Shown piece by piece: positions 28,716 through 37,720 of a DNA stretch of 64,000 bases. The notes beneath the pieces are model-generated. The model was given only the letters and a program-made list of their open reading frames with translations, was not told the origin of the DNA and ran no database searches. Position 1 is the stretch's first letter. Each line of letters begins with the position of its first letter. The position numbers were made by a program, and so were the translations under genes. Source of the stretch: CALDTK01 sp963837005 (GTDB lineage Bacteria > Bacteroidota > Bacteroidia > Chitinophagales > Saprospiraceae); assembly GCA_963837005.1 (NCBI GenBank), contig CAWIMC010000013.1, positions 248,001 through 312,000 of the forward strand. The letters are read 5' to 3'.

Positions 28716-30009
28716 TCACATCTCCACCCCGCCCAACTTCACCACCTCTCCCACCCTTCATCACGAAATCCACCTCCATCAGCAATTCCGGATTCGCCAA
28801 CGCATCCCCCTTCACCGCCACGATATCCGCATACCGCCCGACCTGGATCGTCCCCAGATCATCGGTCATGCCGAGCATCTCGGCCGGGACCCGCGTCGCC
28901 ATCACGATCGCCTCCGCCACCGGGATGCCCGCCTGGTGCATCAGCACAAACTCCCGGGCATTGTCGCCGTGTGGGCCGACCCCCGAGTCCGTCCCGAAGG
29001 CAATCTTGACCTTCTTCGCGTAGGCGCGCCGCACCATGTCCTGCATCTGCGGCCCGATGGCCGTGGCCTTCGGGACGATCACGGCCGGGAAGTAGCCTGG
29101 GATCTTTGCCTTCTCGACTACGAAGGCCCCCGCCGAAATGGTCGGCACGAGGTAGGTCCCCATGCGGACCATCTCGTCCATCACCTCGTCATCCGCGTAA
29201 CTGCCGTGCTCGATGCTCGTGATGCCGGCGCGCACGGCACGCAGCATGCCCTCCTTGCCGTGCGCGTGCGCGGCGGTCGTAAAGCCGTAGTCCTTCGCCG
29301 TCTCGATGATGGCCACGAGTTCGTCGTCGAAAAACTGTGGACCCGACCCATCCTTGGCTACGCTCAGCACCCCGCCCGTCGAAGTGATCTTTATGCAGTC
29401 CGCGCCATTCTTGTAGCGCTGCCGAACGGCCTTGCGGGCTTCCATCGGCGAGTTGACGACGCCTTCTTTGGGACCGGGGTCGCCCATCAGATCACCGCGT
29501 ACGCCGTTGGTCGGATCCGCGTGCCCGCCCGTCGTTGCGAGGCTCTTCTCGGCGGTGAAGATTCGTGGACCGGGCACCTTCCCGGCGTTGATCGCGTTGC
29601 GGATACTCACGTTTACGCCCGAGCCACCGAGGTCGCGCACGGTCGTGAAGCCGGCCATCAGCGTACGCTCGGCGTAGACGGCCGCGTTGAAGGCCACGTC
29701 GGCCGGGTTTTGGCGAAAGCGCTCTTCGTAGGCCTTCGGGTTCGACTCAGACTCGATGTGGATGTGCATGTCCATCCAGCCCGGCGTCACGAGGTGCTCC
29801 TTGAGGTCGATAGTGGCGGCGCCGGCGGGTGGGGTCGCGTAACCCTTCCTTACTTCGGCGATCCTCCCGTCCCGCACGATGACGGTTTGCTCTGTTTTGA
29901 CGGAAGTCGAAGTAGCGTCTAGGAGGCGGCCGCAGTGCAGGTAGGTGTCCTGGGCGAGGGCGGCTTTCGCCAAAACGAGACACAGGGCGAGGAGGAGGGT
30001 GTGGCGCAT
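28716..30009 (-). CDS. Secreted metal-dependent amidohydrolase (frameshift near the end)
   Basis: 430 residues from ATG 30009. A signal peptide ends at ALAQ. Metal-ligand and fold motifs of the imidazolonepropionase/prolidase-like amidohydrolases are VTPGWMDMHIHIESE (HxH), ADCIKITSTGGVLS (carboxylated-Lys region), TTAAHAHGKEGM, GITSIEHGSYADDE and IAFGTDSGVGPHGDN (Asp). The frame would run into the neighbouring GLPGLI gene. Dropping one G near 28741 restores the expected ending FVMKGGRVVKLGGVEM and a stop at 28716-28718. It starts 37 bases from divergent ptuA. A paralogous 5' end lies at 32157-32300. Confidence 0.9.
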
Positions 30010-30046
30010 TGGGGGAAGGTAACTCTTCATTAATTTGCCGCGGCCC

Positions 30047-31438
30047 ATGTTCCGACTCCACCGCCTTACCCTGAGCGACTTTCGCCAATTCCGCACGCTC
30101 GAGGTAGATTTCGGACCACGTCTTACTGTGCTGATCGCCCCGAACGGTGGCGGAAAAACGAGCGTACTCGACGCGGTGGCCATTGCGCTCGGCGCCTTCG
30201 TGGGAGGGTTTGACGACGGCGACAAATTGGGTTTCTCGGCTACGGACATTCGCCGCTTCCGGCCACTCGGCGGAAATACGATCCGGATGGAGCTGGCTCC
30301 CAACGGTTGCGCAGTAGGCGTCGAAGCCACAATCCCGAGCGTCGGCGAAACTCCGACCGATTGCACCTTTCATGATAAAAGCCAAGTTTGGACTCGTCGA
30401 CTTACGTCTCCGAAGTCGAAAACGACGATGGTCGAGTCCAAAGTAGCGACGGCGGCCGGGACAGCGCTCCAACGCTGCGTTCGGACAGCTCTCGATGCGC
30501 CCGTAGATTTACCTTTGATCTCATACTACGGGGCCGGGCGGCTCTATCGCCAAATGAGTCTATCGTCAAATAAGCTGGCAAACACTTCGCGGATGGTCGG
30601 CTATACCGACTGCCTCAAGCCAGCGTCGAGTTACAAGCTCGTGATTTACTGGCTCGAGTATTGGTTCACCGCTCACTTAGATGCAATACGTCGCGAGGAT
30701 TTAGCCGCACAAACGGAGTTCGGTGGTTTGATTGAATCCGTGATGCGGCCTGTCCGTATCGTTATGGCACAATCGGGCTGGACTTCTGTAGACTATTCGA
30801 TTGCGAGCAAGGATTTAGTGGCTACCGACAAAGTTCGTGGGGAGTTGCCGGTGCACCTACTCAGCGATGGTATTCGAAGTATGCTGGCTATGGTGCTCGA
30901 TATCGCTTTCCGCACGACTATGCTTAATCCCCACCTCGGCGAGAGGGCTTCCGCCAAAACAAGCGGCGTGGTCCTCGTTGACGAAGTTGACCTGCACCTG
31001 CACCCGAGTTGGCAGCAAGTCGTGGTCGAGAGCCTGCTCGAAGCATTCCCATCGCTGCAGTTCATCCTCACGACACACAGCCCTCAGGTCCTGAGTGATA
31101 TCAATCGACGGGATATCCGCGTACTTCGGTTAGCTGAAGATAATACGGGGAAGGCGACCGCGTTACCGCCCGACTACCAAACCGAAGGCGTGAGTAGTGC
31201 CGAGGTGCTGAGCCGGGTGATGGGCGTGAGCCCTGTTCCGGACAACGACCACGCCGATCAGGTGAGCACGTACGCGCGACTCTTGGCCGAGGGACTGCTC
31301 GACACTCCCACCGAACGTGCGCTCCTCGCGCAACTCGCCGAGCACTTCGAGGAGTCTTCTCTTACAATGCAAAACCTTCGCTCTACGCGCGCGATGTACG
31401 AGCGTCGTCGCCGCCTCGCCGCAAGCTACGGTTCGTGA
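30047..31438 (+). CDS. ptuA: Septu-like defence ATPase PtuA
   Basis: 463 residues from ATG 30047. It is an OLD/RecF-like AAA ATPase: LHRLTLSDFRQFRTLEVDF, then Walker A APNGGGKTSVLDAV, an ABC-signature-like LLSDGIRSMLAM, Walker B SGVVLVDEVDLHLHP and the switch FILTTHSPQVLSD. The C-terminal part is helical. The next gene, overlapping by 4 bases (GTGA), encodes a TIGR02646-type HNH protein, and the ATPase plus HNH pair is the known layout of Septu (PtuA/PtuB) and of retron-associated Septu modules. No reverse transcriptase or ncRNA is seen here. Base composition is less GC-rich than in the flanking genes, and the pair sits in a truncated amidohydrolase paralogue. Confidence 0.88.
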   Translation: MFRLHRLTLSDFRQFRTLEVDFGPRLTVLIAPNGGGKTSVLDAVAIALGAFVGGFDDGDKLGFSATDIRRFRPLGGNTIRMELAPNGCAVGVEATIPSVGETPTDCTFHDKSQVWTRRLTSPKSKTTMVESKVATAAGTALQRCVRTALDAPVDLPLISYYGAGRLYRQMSLSSNKLANTSRMVGYTDCLKPASSYKLVIYWLEYWFTAHLDAIRREDLAAQTEFGGLIESVMRPVRIVMAQSGWTSVDYSIASKDLVATDKVRGELPVHLLSDGIRSMLAMVLDIAFRTTMLNPHLGERASAKTSGVVLVDEVDLHLHPSWQQVVVESLLEAFPSLQFILTTHSPQVLSDINRRDIRVLRLAEDNTGKATALPPDYQTEGVSSAEVLSRVMGVSPVPDNDHADQVSTYARLLAEGLLDTPTERALLAQLAEHFEESSLTMQNLRSTRAMYERRRRLAASYGS

Positions 31439-32151
31439 AAAAGCTAGCTCGATCCAGTGCGCCTATCTGTCTAGAAGGTTACGTTAACCCGCCGGATACC
31501 TGGGACAAGAAGCCGCCCGGAGCCAAGGGACGTAAACTGCACGGTATCTGTAAGCGTGAAGTCCGCGAGAAGCTAAAGCAGATGCAGTCCGGTACGTGTG
31601 CCTACTGCGAGCGAGCCATCTTTAAGGATAGGCACGGACATATCGAGCACTTCATACAAAAAGGGGATCACCCAGCGGCGACTTTCGAGTGGAGTAATCT
31701 GTTCTGGTCTTGCTGCGAGGCAATGAGTTGCGGGCGCCACAAGGACAATCAGGTCGGACGAAACAGCTACCACAAGGCTGATCTCATTAAGCCCGATGTC
31801 GATGATTCGGCGGTTTATTTCGCCTTCAACACGGCGGGTAGTATCTTTCCCCACTTCGAGCTAAATCAAATAGATGAAAGAAGAGCGCTCGAAACGATCC
31901 GCGTCTTTAATCTCAACTCCGCTCAAGCTCAACTGCCTTACTTGCGTAGCCAGGTATGGGAGGCGATTCAGGCGAAGGTTGTCCAGTTGCAGGATTTTTT
32001 CGAAGATCAGAGTTATTCGCGATCGGCCCTGCAGCGCGAAGTTGAGGCGTTATTCGTGGAGCGTTACACGACCGAATTTGGTGCCTTTTTGCGTAATATT
32101 GTCGCTCAGTTTCTGCCATTCGATACAAGCTTAGTTGATGAGGGCAAGTGA
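31435..32151 (+). CDS. ptuB: Septu-like HNH nuclease PtuB
   Basis: 238 residues from GTG 31435, overlapping the ptuA stop. It has the TIGR02646/PtuB pattern: QMQSGTCAYCERAIFKDRHG with a CxxC zinc pair, then HIEHFIQKGDHPAATFEWSN and LFWSCCEAM, the HNH active-site region, followed by YHKADLIKPD and an Asn-rich segment. In Septu the ATPase and the HNH nuclease act together against phage (family knowledge). The reading is complete and intact. Just after its stop the remnant of the amidohydrolase paralogue begins. Confidence 0.88.
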   Translation: MKKLARSSAPICLEGYVNPPDTWDKKPPGAKGRKLHGICKREVREKLKQMQSGTCAYCERAIFKDRHGHIEHFIQKGDHPAATFEWSNLFWSCCEAMSCGRHKDNQVGRNSYHKADLIKPDVDDSAVYFAFNTAGSIFPHFELNQIDERRALETIRVFNLNSAQAQLPYLRSQVWEAIQAKVVQLQDFFEDQSYSRSALQREVEALFVERYTTEFGAFLRNIVAQFLPFDTSLVDEGK

Positions 32152-32156
32152 CAAGT

Positions 32157-32300
32157 GATCACGGTTTGTTCTGTTTTGACGGAAGTCGACATGGCGTCGA
32201 GCAGGCGCCCGCAGTGGAGGTAGGTGTCCTGGGCGAGGGCGGTGGCGGCTGTCGCCAAAACTATAAGTAGCGTGAGAAGAGCGAGGATGGGGTAGCGCAT
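32157..32300 (-). pseudogene. 5' remnant of an amidohydrolase paralogue, right border of the ptuAB island
   Basis: Minus-strand ATG 32300 starts a signal peptide (MRYPILALLTLLIVLATAA) followed by LAQDTYLHCGRLLDAMSTSV and KTEQTVI. This matches the amidohydrolase at 30009 almost exactly after the signal peptide and stops at about 32157, next to the ptuB stop. So ptuAB has replaced the body of a second, tandem amidohydrolase. The two copies share both TTTT-hairpins at equivalent positions (29895/32174 and 29962/32247), but one loop is GAAA in the first and GACA in this copy. Confidence 0.85.
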
Positions 32301-32382
32301 GGTGGGAAGCTACGGCGCGGCCGAATCTTAGCGTTGCGTTAAAGTCGGCGAAGTCTAGACGCCCGGGCCGACATTGACGGGC

Positions 32383-32880
32383 ATGATGAAGCACCTCTAC
32401 CTCTGCGTTGGTCTGATTGCGCTAATCCTCACCCCTGCGCTCCTCCGCGCCCAGGACCTCTTCACCGCCCTCGGCGGCGTACGCGCGCCGAACGTCCGCG
32501 TCACGATGGCCTACGGGACGGTCGATATGGAGGCCACGCACCAGGGCTTCATCCGGCGGGCGGTCTCGAACTCGGCCTACGAGTTCGACCACTCAGGCGG
32601 CTATGGGTACGGGTACGGCTATGAGTCGATCCACTTCACGTTTGCCTCCTTCAAACGCATGGATTTGCTACGCGAAAAGCGTCGCGTGGCGGTCTTCCTG
32701 GACTTCTACGGCCTCGACGACGTCTGGCTCTACCGCAAGCGCATCGAGCGGGAGATGATCCAGAGCTACTGCCCGCAGCCGGTTAAGGACGCGCCGTGCT
32801 CGTATGAAATTGATCTGAAGGGGGTGATCTTAGCGATGATCGATAATGTAAGGCGGGTGGACGTGGTGGTGATGGAGTGA
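32383..32880 (+). CDS. Secreted protein of unknown function
   Basis: 165 residues from ATG 32383. A signal peptide (HLYLCVGLIALILTPALLRA) is followed by a beta-rich mature part with APNVRVTMAYGTVDM, a Gly-Tyr stretch GGYGYGYGYESIHFTF and DLLREKRRVAVFLDF. No family is recognised. It is separate from the toxin-antitoxin pair downstream (32908-33463), which is convergent with it, with a TTTT-hairpin at 32883 between them. Confidence 0.6.
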   Translation: MMKHLYLCVGLIALILTPALLRAQDLFTALGGVRAPNVRVTMAYGTVDMEATHQGFIRRAVSNSAYEFDHSGGYGYGYGYESIHFTFASFKRMDLLREKRRVAVFLDFYGLDDVWLYRKRIEREMIQSYCPQPVKDAPCSYEIDLKGVILAMIDNVRRVDVVVME

Positions 32881-32907
32881 GGGCCTTTCGGCAAAACACT
32901 GGACGGG

Positions 32908-33168
32908 TCAGTAGTGCAACCTCGCCTGTACAAATACGATCCGCTCTTCTTCGACTAGATAAACCATGCGGTGCTCCTGCGTGATTCGTCGCGACCAAAT
33001 CCCCGGTCCTAGGTACTTGAGCGGCTCCGGCTTGCCGAGTCCTGCAAAGGGATCACGCAAACAAGCCTCGACCAACTTCAGCACTTTCAGTGCCGTCTTG
33101 CGGTCTTCCTCCGTCCAGTACGTTAAGTCTCGCAAGAAGTCCGTTTCGAACTCAGCGCGCCTATTCAT
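32908..33168 (-). CDS. yoeB: Toxin of the YefM/YoeB type (Txe/YoeB family)
   Basis: 86 residues from ATG 33168. Matches the RelE-superfamily Txe/YoeB toxins: FLRDLTYWTEEDRKTALKVL, GKPEPLKYLGPGIWSRRITQ and EHRMVYLVEEERIVFVQARLHY. The C-terminal HY is a catalytic signature of YoeB. It is a ribosome-dependent mRNase in the family. The start overlaps the antitoxin stop by 8 bases, the standard order with the antitoxin first. Confidence 0.95.
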   Translation of the reverse strand: MNRRAEFETDFLRDLTYWTEEDRKTALKVLKLVEACLRDPFAGLGKPEPLKYLGPGIWSRRITQEHRMVYLVEEERIVFVQARLHY

Positions 33169-33463
33169 CGCCGGCGGTACCTGTTTCAGACAGACCAACC
33201 CGAGCTCTGAGTTCGTCCATGGTTAGTACCTCGGTCTCGCCCGACCGGGCTCGCTCCAAAGACGCCAGTAGCCGTCTAGCGTTATTTGGCGAGCGCAGCA
33301 GGTGCATCGTCGCGAGCATCCCCGCCAACTCATCCGCGGCAATTAGGGCCATGTCCTCCTTGCCTCTCCGTCGCAACACGATGGGCTCACGCGTGTCCGC
33401 TGCCTCATCCCAGAGTTCGGCCAGGCGTGCACGGGCCTCGGAATAGCTGACGGTGGTCTTCAT
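33161..33463 (-). CDS. yefM: Antitoxin of the Phd/YefM family
   Basis: 100 residues from ATG 33463. N-terminal DNA-binding Phd/YefM domain: MKTTVSYSEARARLAELWDE and TREPIVLRRRGKEDMALIA, then DELAGMLATMHLLRSPNNARRL. The C-terminal tail is disordered and acidic, as needed to neutralise the toxin. It overlaps yoeB. Two TGTACA hexamers just upstream are the expected operator. Confidence 0.93.
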   Translation of the reverse strand: MKTTVSYSEARARLAELWDEAADTREPIVLRRRGKEDMALIAADELAGMLATMHLLRSPNNARRLLASLERARSGETEVLTMDELRARVGLSETGTAGDE

Positions 33464-33471
33464 GGTGTAAA

Positions 33472-33490
33472 TGTACAGCTTTCCTGTACA
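33472..33490. promoter_or_regulatory. YefM-YoeB operator (two TGTACA half-sites)
   Basis: TGTACA at 33472-33477 and again at 33485-33490, 13 bases start to start, directly upstream of the antitoxin start. TGTACA is the core of the known yefM-yoeB operator palindromes, so autoregulation by the YefM-YoeB complex is likely. Confidence 0.8.
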
Positions 33491-33642
33491 AGATGTTAGG
33501 TCTCTACCCAGAGCCGCCATTTCCTACTGCCACGCCGATTGAAGCTAACCAATCCCCGAAATCTGACCCTTCGTCGATAATTCGCTTAGGGGTCAACCTC
33601 CCCACAACTACATTTCCACTCGCTCACCAAAACCACCCTCAC

Positions 33643-36381
33643 ATGCCCTCCCCTAGGCTCACCCTCGCCACCGCGCTCGTCGCCACCTTCGCGACCATGG
33701 CCCACGCCCAAACCCCCACCCTCGACGTCCGCCCCGCCACCGTCGCCTACGTCGGCACCCTCCCCGACCTCATCGACCGCGAGGCCTTCTTCGGCGACCC
33801 CGAGATCTCCGGGGCGCAACTCTCGCCCGACGGGAAGTTCGTCACCTTCATGAAGCCCCTCGACGACACCCGCAACGTCTGGATCAAGGGCGTCGACGAG
33901 CCCTTCGAGGCCGCCAAACCCCTCACCGCCGACAAGCGCCCCGTGCCCGGCTACTTCTGGACGCACGACTCGAAGTACGTCCTCTACGTGCAGGACGCCA
34001 AGGGCGACGAGAACTACCACGTCTATGCCGTCGATCCGATGGCGACACCGGTTGATAAGGAGGGGGCTTCCGCCAAAACCCCACCTGCCCGCGCCCTCAC
34101 GTCCGGGGAAGGCGTCCGCGCCCAGATCACGAGCGTGCCCCGCAGCAAACCCGGTACCCTGTACGTCGGTCTCAACGACCGCGACCCGGCCTTCCACGAT
34201 CTCTATGCCCTCGACATCGCGACCGGCAAAAAGACGCTGCTCTACGAAAACAAGGACCAGGTCGCCGGTTATGACTTCGACCACGCCGGCAAACTTCGCC
34301 TCGCCACCAAATCCAACGACGCCGGCGGCACCGAGATCTACCGCGTCGGCGCCGACCAGCAGCTCACCAAGATCTACGACTGCTCCGTCGACGAGAGCTG
34401 CTACACCTCCGCGTTTAGCGCCGACAACAAGAACGTCTACCTCGTCAGCAACAAGGGTAACGTCGACAAGACCGAGCTCATGTGGCTCGACCCCGCCACC
34501 GGCAAGACCACCCTGGTCGAATCCGACCCCGAGCAGGAGGTCGACTTCGGCGGCGTCATCACGTCCGACAAAACCAACAAGCTCGTCGGCACCGTCTACG
34601 TCGGCGATAAGCCCCGTATCTACTGGAAGGACGCCGAGTGGAAGGCCGACTACGAGTGGCTCCAGTCGCAGCTGCCCGGATCAGAGATTAACTACACCTC
34701 CGCCACCGCCGATGAGCAGCGCATGCTCGTGGTGGCCAACTCGGACGTCGATCCGGGCACGGTCTACGTCTTCGATCGCGCGCCCCGCAAACTCACCGAG
34801 CTTTACACCACGCGCCCCGAACTCGCCGACGCCGAGCTGTCCGAGATGACGCCCGTGCGCTACAAGAGCACCGACGGCCTCGAGATCCCGGCTTACCTCA
34901 CGCTGCCGAAAGGCGTCGAAGCGAAGAACCTGCCCGTGGTCATGTTCATCCACGGCGGACCTTGGGGTCGCGATAGCTGGGGCTACAACCCTTACGCTCA
35001 GTTCTGGGCCAACCGCGGGTACGCCGTCCTCCAGCCCAACTTTCGCGCCTCGACAGGTTTTGGCAAAAGCTTCCTCAACGCCGGCAACGGCGCCTGGGGC
35101 AAGGCCATGCAGGACGACATCACCGAGGGCGTCAACTACCTCATCGAGGAGGGCATCGCCGACAAGGAGCGCATCGGCATCATGGGCGGCAGCTACGGCG
35201 GCTACGCGACGCTGGCCGGACTCGCCTTTACGCCCAACGTGTACGCGGCGGGTGTCGACATCGTCGGCCCGAGCAACCTGATCACGCTGCTCAACTCGAT
35301 TCCCGCCTACTGGGCGAGCTTCAAGAAGCAGATGTTCGTGCGGATGGCCGACCCAGAGACCGAGGAAGGCAAGGCTTGGCTGCGCGAGCGTAGCCCGCTC
35401 AATGCCGCCGACAAGATCACCGCGCCGCTGCTCGTCGTCCAGGGCGCCAACGACCCGCGCGTCAAGCAGGCCGAAGCCGACCAGATCGTGGTCGCCATGC
35501 GCGATCTCGGTCGTCCGGTCGAATACATCGTCGCTCCGGATGAGGGCCACGGGTTCCGCCGTCCCGAGAACAACATGGCCATGATCGCCGCCTCGGAAGC
35601 CTTTTTCGCCAAGCACCTCGGCGGTCGCTACCAGGCCGATATGCCGGCCGATGTCGAGCAGCGTCTCGCCGAGATCACGGTAGACCCGGCATCGGTTGTT
35701 TTGGCGCAAGCCCCCTCCGAAGCCGAGACCAAGATGCCGCGCCCGACGCCCGTGCGAACGCTCACGCCCGGTGAGACTAAGTACGATATCATGGTCGAAA
35801 TGGGCGCCAATAAAATGTCCATGAAGGTGGTGCAGACGATCACCAAGACCGACGAAGGCTTCATCGTGAAGCAAGTCATGTCGAGCCCGATGGGCGACGC
35901 GACCGACGAGGTGACACTGGTAGGCAAGCAGCTTTCGCCAAAACACCGCACCGCCACGCAGGGTCCCGTCAAGATCGAGCTCGACTACACCGACGCCACC
36001 ATCAAGGGCGGCATGGAGATGGGCCCCAACACCCAACCCGTCGACGTGACCCTCGACGGACCGCTCTTCGCCGATGGCGCCGCCGAACCCGTGATGATGA
36101 CGACGCTCCCACTCGCCGAGGGCTACACCACCATCCTGCGCGGCCTCGGCGGCCAGACGATGCAGCCTGAGCTCAAGCGCCTCACGGTGACGGGGATGGA
36201 AGAAGTCGAGACGCCTTCCGGCAAAACGCAAGCCTTCCGCGTCGAGGTCAAGCCTGCGGACGGCTCGGCCGGTGAGACGGTGTACTACGTCGAGCAGGGC
36301 GGTGCGCACCGGCTGTTGAAGTCGCGCGCCGTCGTGCCGGCGATGGGCGGCGCGGTGATGGAGATGGTCATCGCGGAGTGA
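33643..36381 (+). CDS. S9 family prolyl oligopeptidase-type peptidase with C-terminal extension
   Basis: 912 residues from ATG 33643. A signal peptide (LATALVATFATMAHAQ) is followed by a seven-bladed propeller (GAQLSPDGKFVTFMKPL, YFWTHDSKYVLYVQD, YLVSNKGNVDKTELMWLDP) and a catalytic alpha/beta-hydrolase domain: PVVMFIHGGPWGRDSWGY, the nucleophile elbow IGIMGGSYGGYATLAG (Ser), VQGANDPRVKQ (Asp) and PDEGHGFRRP (His). All three are present. After about residue 670 there is an extra region of about 230 residues (DPASVVLAQAPSEAETK onwards to MVIAE) that looks like a DUF3108-type beta domain, which is not usual for S9 peptidases. Five TTTT-hairpins lie in the gene. Confidence 0.9.
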   Translation: MPSPRLTLATALVATFATMAHAQTPTLDVRPATVAYVGTLPDLIDREAFFGDPEISGAQLSPDGKFVTFMKPLDDTRNVWIKGVDEPFEAAKPLTADKRPVPGYFWTHDSKYVLYVQDAKGDENYHVYAVDPMATPVDKEGASAKTPPARALTSGEGVRAQITSVPRSKPGTLYVGLNDRDPAFHDLYALDIATGKKTLLYENKDQVAGYDFDHAGKLRLATKSNDAGGTEIYRVGADQQLTKIYDCSVDESCYTSAFSADNKNVYLVSNKGNVDKTELMWLDPATGKTTLVESDPEQEVDFGGVITSDKTNKLVGTVYVGDKPRIYWKDAEWKADYEWLQSQLPGSEINYTSATADEQRMLVVANSDVDPGTVYVFDRAPRKLTELYTTRPELADAELSEMTPVRYKSTDGLEIPAYLTLPKGVEAKNLPVVMFIHGGPWGRDSWGYNPYAQFWANRGYAVLQPNFRASTGFGKSFLNAGNGAWGKAMQDDITEGVNYLIEEGIADKERIGIMGGSYGGYATLAGLAFTPNVYAAGVDIVGPSNLITLLNSIPAYWASFKKQMFVRMADPETEEGKAWLRERSPLNAADKITAPLLVVQGANDPRVKQAEADQIVVAMRDLGRPVEYIVAPDEGHGFRRPENNMAMIAASEAFFAKHLGGRYQADMPADVEQRLAEITVDPASVVLAQAPSEAETKMPRPTPVRTLTPGETKYDIMVEMGANKMSMKVVQTITKTDEGFIVKQVMSSPMGDATDEVTLVGKQLSPKHRTATQGPVKIELDYTDATIKGGMEMGPNTQPVDVTLDGPLFADGAAEPVMMTTLPLAEGYTTILRGLGGQTMQPELKRLTVTGMEEVETPSGKTQAFRVEVKPADGSAGETVYYVEQGGAHRLLKSRAVVPAMGGAVMEMVIAE

Positions 36382-36383
36382 GG

Positions 36384-37300
36384 GCGCCAGGTTCGACGCA
36401 CTCTGTGCGCGGCGCCCCGGCCTACGTAGCGCGTAGTGCCGAGGGCGCTTGCTCGCAGAGCGAGTCGAACCGGCGCCCTGCAACCGGCCTCTACAGCCGA
36501 AAGCCAGGAGCGTTAGTCAGGCGCCAGGTTCGACGCACTCTGTGCGCGGCGCCCCGGCCTACGTGACGCGTAATGCCGGGGGCGCTTGCTCGCGGAGCGA
36601 GTCGAACCGGCGCCCTGCAACCGTCCTCTGCAGCCGGAAGCCAGGAGCGTTAGTCAGGCGCCAGGTTCGACGCACTCTGTGCGCGGCGCTCCGGCCTACG
36701 TAGCGCGTAGTGCCGGGGGCGCTTGCTCGCGGAGCGAGTCGAACCGGCGCCCTGCAACCGTCTTTTACAGCCGAAAGCCAGGAGCGTTAGTCAGGCGCGA
36801 GGTTCGACGCACTCGGTGCGCGGCGCCCCGGCCTACGTAGCGAGTAGTGCCGGGGGCGCTTGCTCGCGGAGCGAGTCGAATCGGCACCCTGCAACCGTCT
36901 TTTACAGCCGGAAGCCAGGAGCGTTAGTCAGGCGCCAGGTTCGACGCACTCCGTGCGCGGCGCCCCGGCCTACGTAGCGCGTAGTGCCGGGGGCGCTTGC
37001 TCGCGGAGCCAGTCGAATCGGCGCCCTGCAACCGTCTTTTATAGCCGAAAGCCAGGAGCGTTAGTCAGGCGCCAGGTTCGACGCACTGTGCGCGGCGCTC
37101 CGGCCTACGTAGCGCGTAGTGCCGGGGGCGCTTGCTCGCGGAGCGAGTCGAACCGGCGCCCTGCAAACGTCCTCTGCAGCCGAAAGCCAGGAGCGTTAGT
37201 CAGGCGCGAGGTTCGACGCACTCGGTGCTCGGCGCTCCGGCCTATTGGGTGTGTGATTCGTCTACTTAGAGCAGGGGCGCACTCGCGGAGCGAGCCAAAC
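36384..37300. repeat. 137-bp tandem repeat array
   Basis: Six near-identical units start at 36384, 36521, 36658, 36795, 36932 and 37069 (137-bp period, the last one 2 bases short). A degenerate seventh starts at 37204. Each unit has inverted arms (GGGCGCC(A)GGTTCGAC near its start and GTCGAACCGGCGCCC about 70 bases later) and inner small hairpins such as CTCGC-GGA-GCGAG. The open frames of about 84 codons that run through the units are a product of the period and are not genes. The array begins 3 bases after the S9 peptidase stop. A related single copy is at 38418-38518. Confidence 0.85.
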
Positions 37301-37331
37301 GCGCCCGCGTACAGACCGTACCTTCGCGACG

Positions 37332-37672
37332 GTGGTCGACTATTTGGAATCCTCTTGGCCCGAACTTCTCGATGGCCTCGCGCCGACCCTGGCGGCGTTT
37401 GCCGTACTGAACGCCAGCTGGCCCGTCCGGGGCATCGCGCGTCGGCGGGGGTGGGTGAGGCCTACCGAGCTTTATCCCTCGGTGCTCTACGCCATACGTT
37501 CGACTTTCGGGAAGTAGCGAGCGGGCGCCTCAATCCGGTTTCAGGGAATTTCCATTTATGGCTGGTCGACGGCAGAAAGGTTGCTATCTCGCCCTTGCTC
37601 ATCGGTTATCGTCATTTCGCCAAGGCACTGGCGAGGCAAACGCGCTCGCGAGAACGGGACAGTATTATGTGA
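37332..37672 (+). pseudogene. Possible frameshifted short gene
   Basis: From GTG 37332 the reading is VDYLESSWPELLDGLAPTLA and WVRPTELYPSVLYAI. In another frame it continues HTFDFREVASGRLNPVSGNF, HLWLVDGRKVAISPLLIGYR and HFAKALARQTRSRERDSIM with a stop at 37670-37672. Joining the two needs one missing base near 37495. The second part looks like a small protein with a DUF2442-like VDGR segment, but I do not recognise it with confidence. Confidence 0.35.
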
Positions 37673-37720
37673 TGGGTGGGTTAGATACTACATGCACTCA
37701 CGGAGTCAGTAACATTAAAC

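Noticed and set aside
36449..37200. Series of 84-codon open frames through the 137-bp repeats
   Set aside because: They repeat with the DNA period, overlap each other in different frames and have no protein-like features; they follow from the repeat, not from coding.
36384..37200. tRNA-like T-arm (GGTTCGACTC) in the 137-bp units
   Set aside because: The flanking bases do not pair as a T-stem and no acceptor or anticodon arm can be built. No tRNA or rRNA gene was seen in the window.
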